Source: JANLTX01 sp049840835
Lineage (GTDB): Bacteria > Armatimonadota > Armatimonadia > Armatimonadales > Armatimonadaceae
NCBI GenBank assembly: GCA_049840835.1
Contig: JASGJG010000007.1
Location: 62,001-126,000, forward strand
DNA length: 64,000 bases
Direction: 5' to 3'
Below are positions 42,451 through 49,787 of the stretch, piece by piece. A model generated the notes under the pieces. It was not told the origin of the DNA, searched no databases, and saw nothing but the letters and a program-made list of their open reading frames with translations. Position 1 is the first letter of the stretch. Every line of letters starts with the position of its first letter. The translations under genes were made by a program, and so were the position numbers.

Positions 42451-43264
42451 GACCCCTCGCCGCGTTTCTCTCTCTACCTGGGCATTGCACCCGGCTCTCG
42501 GCACGGTTACGCCGGGCCGACCGGGTGAGCCGGAGGCTCGCCTGATGAATCCGCATGAGGGAACTTTGGACCTGCTGGATGTGCCTGCGGAGCTGGCAAA
42601 ACGCGGCATCTTCACCATGGAGTTATGCCATTTCCATGTACCGGATCGTTCGGATGCCTACTTAGAGAAGCTCAAGACGGCTTTGAGCGACGCTGGCGTG
42701 GAGCTCTGGTCTTTGCTAATAGACGATGGCGACCTGACCCATCCGGAGCATGGGGACCGTGACCGGGCGTGGGTTCTGGGCTGGATAGACACGGCAGGTA
42801 AACTGGGCGCTACCTGCGTGCGAATCATTGCGGGGAAGCAGCCCCCAACAGAAGAGAACCTGGAGCGAGCCGCAGCGCAGCTAAAAATCCTGGTTATGGA
42901 AGCTTACGTGCGCGGTATCCGAGTGCTTACTGAGAACTGGTTCTCCACGCTCTCCACTCCGGAAGCCGTTGGCAAGCTAATGTATGCCATGGATGGCTCG
43001 GTGGGCCTGAACTTCGATTTCGGCAACTGGAATGGCGAGGGCAAGTACGAAAAGTTGGCCCGTATTATTCGCTACGCGGAGGGCAGCCACGCCAAGTGCG
43101 AGTTCAAAGACGGTAGCCCGGATGCCGAGGACTACATCAAGACCCTGGAAATCACCAGAGACGGCGGCTATTCTGGGCCTTACTCCATTGTCCATGGGGA
43201 ACCAAATAATCTCTGGGACAGCATCGAAACCCAGAAGGCGCTGATTCAGCCGTACGTGGCGTGA
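42443..43264 (+). CDS. Sugar phosphate isomerase/epimerase (xylose isomerase-like TIM barrel)
   Basis: 273 residues of the AP-endonuclease-2/xylose-isomerase-like barrel. Expected strand-end ligands can be seen: FTMELCHFHVP, LWSLLIDDGDLTHPEH, CVRIIAGKQPP, VLTENWFSTL, VGLNFDFGNWNGEG, CEFKDGSPD and GPYSIVHGEPN. These give the Glu/Asp/His set that binds a metal ion. The substrate is unknown; such enzymes isomerise ketoses or act on inositol derivatives. It overlaps murJ upstream and a small membrane protein gene downstream, so it is part of the same operon. Confidence 0.85.
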   Translation: MLETPRRVSLSTWALHPALGTVTPGRPGEPEARLMNPHEGTLDLLDVPAELAKRGIFTMELCHFHVPDRSDAYLEKLKTALSDAGVELWSLLIDDGDLTHPEHGDRDRAWVLGWIDTAGKLGATCVRIIAGKQPPTEENLERAAAQLKILVMEAYVRGIRVLTENWFSTLSTPEAVGKLMYAMDGSVGLNFDFGNWNGEGKYEKLARIIRYAEGSHAKCEFKDGSPDAEDYIKTLEITRDGGYSGPYSIVHGEPNNLWDSIETQKALIQPYVA

Positions 43265-43533
43265 AACTCCTACTGTTTGGATTCTGGCTAGCCCTGGTAT
43301 TAGGGCTAGCTGGCACCATTATCTTTGGCATCGCAGCCTGGATAGACTGGGGAGCTCTCCAGAAAGCCTGGAAAAGCTTAGAGACCGCAAACACTCCTGA
43401 AGCATTACAGCGTGCTGATATCCGACAGAGCGCTCACCGTATCAATCTCTTTGCGGAAGGAGTCTGGACATTGCTGGCGGCGATTTTAGCTACGCTGGGC
43501 GGGCTCGGATTGCAGCGAAAGGCGGTAAAATGA
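43261..43533 (+). CDS. Small membrane protein of unknown function
   Basis: 90 residues with a GTG start overlapping the upstream stop. Two hydrophobic helices (about 3-25 and 63-82) flank a polar loop with WGALQKAWKSLETANTPEALQRADIRQSAHRIN-type amphipathic sequence. No family is recognised. Its stop overlaps by 4 bases an ATG of the following phosphodiesterase gene. Function unknown. Confidence 0.65.
   Translation: MKLLLFGFWLALVLGLAGTIIFGIAAWIDWGALQKAWKSLETANTPEALQRADIRQSAHRINLFAEGVWTLLAAILATLGGLGLQRKAVK
43526..43531 (+). promoter_or_regulatory. -10-like hexamer TAAAAT, 7 bases before the second Met of the phosphodiesterase gene
   Basis: TAAAAT, seven bases, then ATG at 43539. The first ATG (43530) is part of the hexamer, so coupled translation from 43530 and leaderless translation from 43539 are both possible. 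Confidence 0.35.
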
Positions 43534-43538
43534 CCGGT

Positions 43539-44339
43539 ATGCGACGTCGCCTTTTACTTTGCTCTCTAGATGGTGTTCGACCCGATGCTCTGGCACAGGC
43601 GACGACTCCGACTATAGATGCCCTCATCGCGAATGGTGCGTACGCCCCGACGGCTCGCTCGGTGATGCCCTCGGTGACTCTTCCCTGCCATACATCTATG
43701 TTGCGCGGGGTGGATGTACCGCGTCACGGTATCACCACCAATACGTTTACTCCTCTAGCCCGCCCCGTACCATCGCTGCTGGATGTTGCGGCGACTCAGG
43801 GACGCCGCTGCGGCTTCTTCTATAACTGGGAGCCCCTGCGGGATCTGGCTGCGCCGGGCAGTCTGGCCGCTGGGTTCTATGTGGCCGATGGCTTCAGCCC
43901 GGAAGGCGACAGAGAAGTCGCCCGATTGGCCGTGGAGCAGTGCGCTCGGCAGGACATAGATACGCTCTTTGTTTACTTTGGCCATCCAGACGAAGTTGGC
44001 CATAAGCATGGCTGGATGACCCAACCCTATATCGATGCCATCAGCAACGCGGATACCTGCCTGGGTATCGTTATCGACGCGCTGAAAGCGACGGGGCACT
44101 GGGAAAACACCGTGACCCTTGTACTTTCGGACCATGGCGGACATGAGCGTGGGCATGGCACGGATTCTCCAGAGGACATGACCATTCCCTGGCTTCTGCA
44201 CGGCCCCGGCGTCAAGCAGGGCGTAACCCTCTCCGAAGAGATTCGTCTGTTCGATACGCCCTCCACCCTGGCGCATCTTCTTGACCTGACGCCGCACCAC
44301 TACTGGGAAGGCAGAGTGGTCACCGAGGCGCTGGTGTGA
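43539..44339 (+). CDS. Alkaline-phosphatase-superfamily protein (nucleotide pyrophosphatase/phosphodiesterase type)
   Basis: 266 residues (269 if ATG 43530 is used). The N-terminal metal site LLLCSLDGVRPDAL is followed by TPTIDALIANGAYA and nucleophile-region SVMPSVTLPCHTSML, where Thr acts as nucleophile in NPP enzymes. The second metal site has FVYFGHPDEVGHKHG and VLSDHGGHERGHG. No signal peptide is seen, so it may be cytoplasmic. Substrates of relatives include nucleotides and phosphodiesters; the one here is unknown. Its stop overlaps the start of the next TPR gene. Confidence 0.87.
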   Translation: MRRRLLLCSLDGVRPDALAQATTPTIDALIANGAYAPTARSVMPSVTLPCHTSMLRGVDVPRHGITTNTFTPLARPVPSLLDVAATQGRRCGFFYNWEPLRDLAAPGSLAAGFYVADGFSPEGDREVARLAVEQCARQDIDTLFVYFGHPDEVGHKHGWMTQPYIDAISNADTCLGIVIDALKATGHWENTVTLVLSDHGGHERGHGTDSPEDMTIPWLLHGPGVKQGVTLSEEIRLFDTPSTLAHLLDLTPHHYWEGRVVTEALV

Positions 44340-44917
44340 ACAGCGATTCCAATAAGAACCTCTTTATTGCCTTCGCTATAATTGTGCCTCTTTTACTGGC
44401 CATTGCCTGCATTGCTGTTATCAGTGGGCAGACCGATCCCTTTCAAGCTATCCAGGAAGCCCGCAAGCCACGCACGGTCTTAGATGACCTCTCCGACATG
44501 CGCATGCGCTACTCCGAGAAAAAGTGGGAGGAAGCGCTACAGGCGGCGCGTGAGGCCCTGCAAAAACATCCCGGCGACGAAGAGGCGCTTCGCGGGGTAG
44601 CGGCCATCAGCCTTAAACTTAAGCGTCCTGGCGAGGCGGCGGCAGCTCTAAAGATGCTGGTGAAAGATGTCCCGGAAGATATTCCCACCCGAGTTATCTA
44701 TGCACAGGCACTAACGATGATCGGTGAGCGAGACGAAGCGCTGAATGAGTGGAAGGCTATCTCGGAGCATCCGTACTCCACAGTACAGGAACGCCGCCAG
44801 GCACGGAAAGCGTTAAGCCAGCTCTCTCCAGAGTACCAGGCAACCGAACCGAATTCTGAGGAAGAAAAAGTACCGAAAGATTCCGCAGGAAAAAACGACG
44901 AAAATAGCGTACAATAG
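44336..44917 (+). CDS. Membrane-anchored TPR protein
   Basis: 193 residues with a GTG start overlapping the upstream gene by 4 bases. One membrane helix (about 9-29) is followed by TPR-type helix pairs: MRYSEKKWEEALQAAREALQ, EALRGVAAISLKLKRPGEAA and RVIYAQALTMIGERDEALNE. The C-terminal 30 residues are acidic and disordered (PNSEEEKVPKDSAGKNDENS). It probably binds a partner outside the cytoplasm. It is the last gene of the murJ operon and is followed by a candidate structured RNA and a strong hairpin. Confidence 0.85.
   Translation: MNSDSNKNLFIAFAIIVPLLLAIACIAVISGQTDPFQAIQEARKPRTVLDDLSDMRMRYSEKKWEEALQAAREALQKHPGDEEALRGVAAISLKLKRPGEAAAALKMLVKDVPEDIPTRVIYAQALTMIGERDEALNEWKAISEHPYSTVQERRQARKALSQLSPEYQATEPNSEEEKVPKDSAGKNDENSVQ
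44910..44915 (+). promoter_or_regulatory. -10-like hexamer TACAAT before the structured RNA candidate
   Basis: TACAAT overlaps the end of the TPR gene. A transcript starting near 44922 would contain the strong AAGGAGGTG at 44932-44940 and the structured region. No -35 consensus is seen. Confidence 0.3.
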
Positions 44918-44921
44918 ATTA

Positions 44922-45090
44922 TCTTGTGAAGAAGGAGGTGGTTGCTGCATGAGTAGTGCGCATAATCTCCGAGGGGTGCTTGCGGGTTAGTTTTAGCCCA
45001 CGGCAATGCCCTGGGGTTATGAATATAGCCCGAAGGCGAGTGCCTCTCGAAACTGACGGCCCGGCTGGAGTTACTCCAGCCGGGCCGAAG
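44922..45090 (+). ncRNA. Candidate structured RNA with multi-branch fold
   Basis: A 14-bp stem with several G-U pairs joins 44970-44983 to 45036-45049. It encloses three hairpins: GGGTTA-loop-TAGCCC (44984-44999), GGC-AAT-GCC (45002-45010) and GGGTTAT-GAAT-ATAGCCC (45014-45031). A terminator hairpin follows at 45057-45087. Upstream lie an almost perfect ribosome binding site (AAGGAGGTG) and a 13-codon ORF from 44949. The layout could be a small regulatory RNA or a leader. It does not fit the known consensus of tmRNA, RNase P, SRP RNA or common riboswitches. The gene to the right is on the other strand, so it is not that gene's leader. Confidence 0.45.
45057..45087. terminator. Strong terminator hairpin between convergent units
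   Basis: Perfect 14-bp stem CGGCCCGGCTGGAG-TTA-CTCCAGCCGGGCCG. The T-tract is weak on both sides (AAGTTCGTTTTA on the right). It can end the RNA candidate or TPR operon, and the methyltransferase operon from the other side. Confidence 0.8.
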
Positions 45091-45096
45091 TTCGTT

Positions 45097-45801
45097 TTAG
45101 CCCACCACACCCTTGCGGGAGAGAAGCATAACTTCTATTTCGTCCCAGTCTAGCGAACGGCGGCCCCAGGAACCTGCCGTTCCTCCCCAGATCTCTTCCA
45201 CGCTCAGACCAGCCTCACGGTGCATCTTGATAAGCTCAGGAACGATGTAGTGGCGACCTCGGAACTGCCCCTCGCCCTCGTGCCAGGTCTCCACCATGGT
45301 CACCGGGTCTACGACTTGCTCGGCACCTGCGTTGCGAATGGTTCGATAGCCGTTCAGAGTCGTGAGTAGAAATGGAGCGCCCGGCTTCATGCTGGCGGCG
45401 ATATGGCGGAGCACGCGCACGTTGTCTTCGTCGGTCTGAAGCAGGGCAAAAGCCCCTTCACAGAGGCAGACGGCAGCATCGAAGTGCACCGGGCGGACGA
45501 AGTCACGAGCATCGGCGAGCACAAACTCGGCGCGATCAGAAAGCCCCTCACTTGCGGCTGCCTCACGGGCGAACTCGATAAAGCTATCGGTGAAGTCCAC
45601 ACCAGTAACGGATACTCCGCGGCGCGCCAGCTCCAACGAGTGGCGGCCTGGGCCGCAGCCCATATCCAGCACATGCATTCCCGGCTTTAGCTGGCAGACG
45701 TCCAGCAAAAAATCGACTTCGGCCAGCGTGTGCTGCGCAAAGCTCTCTTCCAGATACTTCTGTGGCCCGATGGCCTCGAAAAACGGTTTCCAGTCACTCA
45801 T
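45097..45801 (-). CDS. Class I SAM-dependent methyltransferase
   Basis: 234 residues. Motif I is VLDMGCGPGRHSLEL and acidic motif II is VTGVDFTDSFIEFA. Then come FVLADARDF and FDAAVCLCEGAFALL, and LLTTLNG and a beta C-terminus. The substrate is unknown. The start at 45801 (MSDWKPFFEAIG) is chosen because it overlaps the rsgA stop in ATGA form; a longer frame of 49 extra residues would run backwards through rsgA. It is the last gene of the rhomboid-rsgA-methyltransferase operon, and a strong hairpin follows. Confidence 0.87.
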   Translation of the reverse strand: MSDWKPFFEAIGPQKYLEESFAQHTLAEVDFLLDVCQLKPGMHVLDMGCGPGRHSLELARRGVSVTGVDFTDSFIEFAREAAASEGLSDRAEFVLADARDFVRPVHFDAAVCLCEGAFALLQTDEDNVRVLRHIAASMKPGAPFLLTTLNGYRTIRNAGAEQVVDPVTMVETWHEGEGQFRGRHYIVPELIKMHREAGLSVEEIWGGTAGSWGRRSLDWDEIEVMLLSRKGVVG

Positions 45802-46727
45802 GATGTCATTTGTAGGTAGCTCTGATAGCGGCGCTCCGAGAGCCTGCCATCGGCTAGAGCCGCGCGGACAGCGCATTGCGGTTCGGTGCGATGGCGGCAG
45901 TCGGCGAACCGACACGTTCCAATAAGAGGCACCAGCTCCGGAAAGCAAAACATTACATCCTCAGCAGGCAGATCCCAGAACTCTACTTGCCTCAGTCCCG
46001 GAGTATCGGCTACCCAACCCCCGAAGTGTAGCGGCAAAAGCTCTGCGCGAACAGTGGTATGTCGCCCGGCATGGGTAATACCGCCCGTCTCTCCTGTTTT
46101 CAGGGCAAGACCGGGCTGTATGGCATTCAGCAGGCTAGATTTCCCCACCCCGCTCGGACCGCAGAGCGCCGAGATACGATCTGTTAATTTCTCGCGGAGA
46201 GTATCGATACCACGATTGGTCTTCGCGCTCACCGCCAGCACATCGTATCCGATAGTGGAGAACTCCGCGACGAAGGCAGCGACCTCTTCTTCAGAAGCCA
46301 ACTCGCTCTTGTTCAGCACAATCAGAATCTTCAGCTCGGCATCTTCCGCCATGACTAAGAAGCGGTCCAGCTTGAAGAGGTCTGGCTGGGGTTCGGCAGC
46401 CGCGAAGACGATGACAGCCAGCTCCAAGTTGGCTACCAGGGTCTGGCGTTCTCGCTCGTTACCACTGCGTCGAGTAAGCGCAGCCCGCCGGGGATAGACT
46501 TCTTCGACAACCGCATCGTCTTCGGAGATACGGACCCGGTCTCCTACGGCCAGGGCATCGGTTTCTTGAAGTTTGCGGGCGCGGTCTACTCGCTGACGCC
46601 CACCGATATTGACATAAGTGAGATTCTTCTTGAGGTTGCCGCGTAGCTTACAAGTAATCGTCTTGCCACCATCGGTCTGGACATCATAGAAGCCCCGCCC
46701 GGCGCGGACCACAACTCCATCACTCAA
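45798..46727 (-). CDS. rsgA: Ribosome small-subunit-dependent GTPase RsgA
   Basis: 309 residues with an N-terminal OB fold (about 1-90) and circularly permuted GTPase motifs: G4 LNKSEL, G5 SAKT, then G1 GPSGVGKSSLLNA, switch THAGRHTT and G3 DTPG. The C-terminal zinc-binding domain has C-x-F-A-DC-x-H and CAV (CRFADCRHRTEPQCAV). It is a late assembly factor of the 30S subunit. Start and stop overlap neighbouring genes by four bases each, so the three genes form a tight operon. Confidence 0.95.
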   Translation of the reverse strand: MSDGVVVRAGRGFYDVQTDGGKTITCKLRGNLKKNLTYVNIGGRQRVDRARKLQETDALAVGDRVRISEDDAVVEEVYPRRAALTRRSGNERERQTLVANLELAVIVFAAAEPQPDLFKLDRFLVMAEDAELKILIVLNKSELASEEEVAAFVAEFSTIGYDVLAVSAKTNRGIDTLREKLTDRISALCGPSGVGKSSLLNAIQPGLALKTGETGGITHAGRHTTVRAELLPLHFGGWVADTPGLRQVEFWDLPAEDVMFCFPELVPLIGTCRFADCRHRTEPQCAVRAALADGRLSERRYQSYLQMTS

Positions 46728-47530
46728 GAGCGATTCCCATCATCGTCGTACCCGGAGCGCCGGAACATTTCTTCGAGTTTCTTATCCCGCTCACGTCGCT
46801 TCTTCTCTTCCGCCGCCCGTGTAAACGGGTTGTTAGAGGGCTTCACCTCTCCCTTTACCTCGCGGTCGAAGTCCACAAATCGGGTATTGCCGCTAGCGGC
46901 AGCCTTTGCCTTGCTGCCCAGCCGCAGGGATCGTCCCTTAACCACATACCAGTAGGCAGCGGCGCAGCCAGAGAGCGCAAAGAGCCCCATAATGGCTCCC
47001 CCGGCGTAGTACCAGGTGATTGCGATTCCTAGAAGACCAACCGCCCAGGCGGGCAAGGGAAGAAAGAAGAAGGAGATGGTTTCGCGCTGATTTACCAATG
47101 CCCAGGCAACCACTGTCGCCCCCATAGCCGGGAAGAGGCCGAGTAACAACCCAAGTGGGGCAGATCCGATGAGATATGCGCCCAGGGCATAGGTAAGAGC
47201 ACTGAGAGCAGTGGTTGCCGCAAAGAACCGTGCAAAGACCGATGTTCCCCAGGCGCGCTCCATGCTCCCTCCGAAGAGGTACATCCAGCCAATCGAGAAA
47301 ATCAGAGAGAGCGGTGTTTCTGCCCCGAGCAGCGACCAGGTGAACAGTGACCAAGGCCGAAGCCACCATTGCTCAGGCCGAAAGGCCGCCATGGGGATAA
47401 TGGCGAGGCTGGGCACACCGACGATCAAAAAGAACGTCGCGATATTTATCGCAATCATGGTCCAGGTGAAGGGAATACGACCACCTGTGAATTGCTGTAG
47501 ACCGTTTTGCATACCGCCTCGGCTGTACAT
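46724..47530 (-). CDS. Rhomboid-like membrane protein lacking the catalytic serine motif
   Basis: 268 residues with about six membrane helices and a cytoplasmic tail. The helix 1-2 region has PFTWTMIAINIATFFLIV, and helix 3 has SIGWMYLFGGSMERAWGT, the usual rhomboid WxxGxxxE-type sequence. Where active rhomboids have GxSGA, this protein reads PAMGATV, so the serine is missing and it is probably not a protease. The C-terminal tail NNPFTRAAEEKKRRERDKKLEEMF resembles the small C-terminal domain of some bacterial rhomboids. The start at 47530 has TATAAT 9 bases upstream. It overlaps rsgA (ATGA). Confidence 0.78.
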   Translation of the reverse strand: MYSRGGMQNGLQQFTGGRIPFTWTMIAINIATFFLIVGVPSLAIIPMAAFRPEQWWLRPWSLFTWSLLGAETPLSLIFSIGWMYLFGGSMERAWGTSVFARFFAATTALSALTYALGAYLIGSAPLGLLLGLFPAMGATVVAWALVNQRETISFFFLPLPAWAVGLLGIAITWYYAGGAIMGLFALSGCAAAYWYVVKGRSLRLGSKAKAAASGNTRFVDFDREVKGEVKPSNNPFTRAAEEKKRRERDKKLEEMFRRSGYDDDGNRS

Positions 47531-47539
47531 CTTAAAGAA

Positions 47540-47545
47540 ATTATA
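47540..47545 (-). promoter_or_regulatory. Consensus -10 box TATAAT before the rhomboid-rsgA operon
   Basis: On the minus strand TATAAT, nine bases, then ATG at 47530. No ribosome binding site follows the hexamer, so the leader would be at most a few bases. Confidence 0.5.
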
Positions 47546-47630
47546 CCTCCCAGGCAGTAGCATGAGCGAAGCCGAATGACTACGCTGGTAAAGCAGGTAA
47601 CTATGGGCCGCTTCCCCAATTTAATTTCTG

Positions 47631-48539
47631 ATGAACAAACGGGTTTTAGGACGAACGGGCCTGGAGGTCAGTGAAATCGGCCTCGGCGGCGTTGGTGTAG
47701 GCGGCGCCTATGGTGGCGATGTCACCGAGAAAGACTGTGTGGAAACGGTCGAGCTGGCGTTGGAGTCTGGCATCAACCTTATTGATACCTCCCCGCTCTA
47801 TGGAGATAGTGAGCGTCGGCTCGGCATCGCGCTGGCAGGCATCCCGCGCAGCAGCTATATCCTGACTAGCAAGACCGGTACCCATAGAGACCGCTGGCAG
47901 GACTACACGCGCGATGGCACCCTCTGGAGCGTTGAGAACTCGCTGAAGCTCCTGAAGACCGATTACCTGGATGTCCTTCTGGTGCATGACCCCGATTCCA
48001 TGGACCCGGTGCTGGCTCCCAAAGGCGCCCTGGAGACAATAGAAGACCTACGGCGGCAGGGCGTGGTGAAGAACATCGGGCTGGGACAGCGGAGCCATCA
48101 GTTTCACTGGCAGGCCATTGAAACCGGGCGCTTCGATATGATTCTCACCTACAACGACTATCATGTGACCCGCACTACAGCCTACACCAATGGTCTGCTT
48201 CAGTTCGCCGAAGAGCACAACATCGGAGTCTTCAATGGCTCACCCATGGGGCATGGGCTTTTGGCGGGCGACGATCCCCGAACACTGAACACGCATCATA
48301 TGATTGAGCGCGATGCGATGATGGCGGCGCGGCTCTACGACTGGTGCCAGGAGCGAAAAATCAATCAGCGAGCCATTGTGCTGCAGAGCTGCCTGAGCCA
48401 GCCACTGATTCACAGCACGCTCACCGGAGCCAAGACCCGCGCCGAGCTTCAGCAGAACTTAGATGCCATTGAAGAGCCGCTTTCTGAATCCGTGTGGCGT
48501 GACCTCGCCGCTCTGAATCTCACCGAAGGCCAGGTTTGA
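47631..48539 (+). CDS. Aldo/keto reductase
   Basis: 302 residues. The N-terminus reads RVLGRTGLEVSEIGLGGVGVG. Catalytic residues are in NLIDTSPLYGDSERRLG (Asp, Tyr), YILTSKTG (Lys) and VLLVHDPDSMD (His). The C-terminal cofactor segment is STLTGAKTRAELQQNLDAIEEPL. It reduces an aldehyde or ketone, or oxidises a sugar, with NAD(P)H; the closest well-known relatives are L-galactose/D-threo-aldose dehydrogenases. TTTAAT lies five bases before the ATG. It is followed by a Gfo/Idh dehydrogenase, so both may serve sugar metabolism. Confidence 0.92.
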   Translation: MNKRVLGRTGLEVSEIGLGGVGVGGAYGGDVTEKDCVETVELALESGINLIDTSPLYGDSERRLGIALAGIPRSSYILTSKTGTHRDRWQDYTRDGTLWSVENSLKLLKTDYLDVLLVHDPDSMDPVLAPKGALETIEDLRRQGVVKNIGLGQRSHQFHWQAIETGRFDMILTYNDYHVTRTTAYTNGLLQFAEEHNIGVFNGSPMGHGLLAGDDPRTLNTHHMIERDAMMAARLYDWCQERKINQRAIVLQSCLSQPLIHSTLTGAKTRAELQQNLDAIEEPLSESVWRDLAALNLTEGQV

Positions 48540-48643
48540 CAAGTTTGAACCGTTCGGCACTAACATTGCTTTTCGGGGAACGAGCGAGGTAACATGTTCC
48601 CTCAGGGGATACCCCACAAACTTCGTATCTGAAGGAGTCAAAG

Positions 48644-49720
48644 TTGTCTACAACAAAAGTCGCCATCGTGGGCTGCGGTGGAATTGCGAACGGAAAGCAC
48701 ATGCCGAGCCTGGCGACCGTTCCTGGGGTCGAGCAGGTAGCGTTCTGTGACATCGTCGCCGAGCGTGCCGATAAAGCAAAAACGGACTACGGTGTGCCGG
48801 GCGCTAAGATCTATACCGACTACAAGGCCCTGCTCAACGACGGTGGATTCGATGCGGTGCATGTGTGCACCCCCAACGATAGCCATGCCGAGATCGCAAT
48901 CGCCGCTCTGGAGTCCGGCTTCCATGTGATGTGCGAGAAGCCTATGGCCAAGACTGCCGCCGATGCTCGCGCCATGGTTGCTGCCGCCAAGAAATCCGGC
49001 AAGCTGCTGACCATTGGCTACCAGAGCCGTTACCGCTCTGACAGTCAGTACCTGAAGGGCATGATCGACAGTGGCGACCTGGGTGAGATCTACATGGCCA
49101 AAGCCCATGCCATTCGCCGCCGCGCTGTGCCTACCTGGGGCGTGTTCCTGGATGCCGAGAAGCAGGGTGGTGGTCCGCTGATCGATATCGGTACCCACGC
49201 GCTGGATCTGACGCTGTGGCTCATGGGCAACTATGAAGTCACGTCGGTCACTGGCTCGGTCTTCCGCAAGCTGGCCGACCGTGAGAATGCGGCGAATGCC
49301 TGGGGCCCCTGGGATCCGAAGAAATACACCGTGGAAGACAGCGCCTTTGGCTTCATTAAGATGAAGTCCGGCGCCACCATCTACCTGGAATCCAGCTGGG
49401 CACTCAATGAGCGAGATGCGCGTGAGGCAGTCTGCACCCTATACGGTACCGAGGCGGGCGCGGATATGCGCGGCGGCCTGAACATCAATGGTGAGAAGGA
49501 CTCTCGCATGTACGACACCAAGATCAACCTGGATGGTGGTGGCGTGGCGTTCTACGAAGGTACTTCCAGCAAGCCCGAGCATGTGGAAGCCCGTGTCTTT
49601 ATTGAAGCAGTCCGCGGCAACGGTAAGCTGACCGTGACCCCCGAGCAGGCCTGCGTGGTTTCCGAAGTGCTGGAGGCCATCTACAAGTCCAGCGAGACCG
49701 GCGAGACCATTACGTTCTAG
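48644..49720 (+). CDS. Gfo/Idh/MocA-family oxidoreductase
   Basis: 358 residues with a TTG start preceded by GAAGGAG six bases upstream. The Rossmann motif is VAIVGCGGIANGKHMPSL, with HVCTPNDSHAEIAIAALESG and catalytic VMCEKPMAKT (the EKP motif). The C-terminal alpha/beta domain has GGGPLIDIGTHALDLTLWLMG, typical of the family. It is NAD(P)-dependent and acts on a sugar or inositol; the substrate is unknown. A TTGACA lies at 48535-48540 at the end of the gene upstream, but its -10 partner is unclear. Confidence 0.92.
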   Translation: MSTTKVAIVGCGGIANGKHMPSLATVPGVEQVAFCDIVAERADKAKTDYGVPGAKIYTDYKALLNDGGFDAVHVCTPNDSHAEIAIAALESGFHVMCEKPMAKTAADARAMVAAAKKSGKLLTIGYQSRYRSDSQYLKGMIDSGDLGEIYMAKAHAIRRRAVPTWGVFLDAEKQGGGPLIDIGTHALDLTLWLMGNYEVTSVTGSVFRKLADRENAANAWGPWDPKKYTVEDSAFGFIKMKSGATIYLESSWALNERDAREAVCTLYGTEAGADMRGGLNINGEKDSRMYDTKINLDGGGVAFYEGTSSKPEHVEARVFIEAVRGNGKLTVTPEQACVVSEVLEAIYKSSETGETITF

Positions 49721-49735
49721 TTTCCCTCACCCCGA

Positions 49736-49777
49736 CCCCTCTCCCATTGTAAACCTGCTCCGCAGGTGGGAGAGGGG
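49736..49777. repeat. REP-like nested palindrome
   Basis: CCCCTCTCCCA (49736-49746) and TGGGAGAGGGG (49767-49777) form an 11-bp stem around a second hairpin, CCTGC-TCC-GCAGG (49754-49766). Palindromes of this CCCTCACCCC-CCCTCTCCC type occur in many bacterial genomes. It lies between the Gfo/Idh gene and the PHP gene and could also stop transcription. Confidence 0.75.
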
Positions 49778-49787
49778 AAGATACTTT

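Noticed and set aside
44949..44990. 13-codon ORF after AAGGAGGTG
   Set aside because: The ribosome binding site is very good, but an ORF this short cannot be supported as a gene without expression or conservation data; noted within the RNA candidate.
44922..45090. 6S RNA, tmRNA, SRP RNA or hammerhead ribozyme
   Set aside because: 6S RNA is a long unbranched hairpin, while this region is branched; the conserved SRP, tmRNA and hammerhead core sequences are missing.
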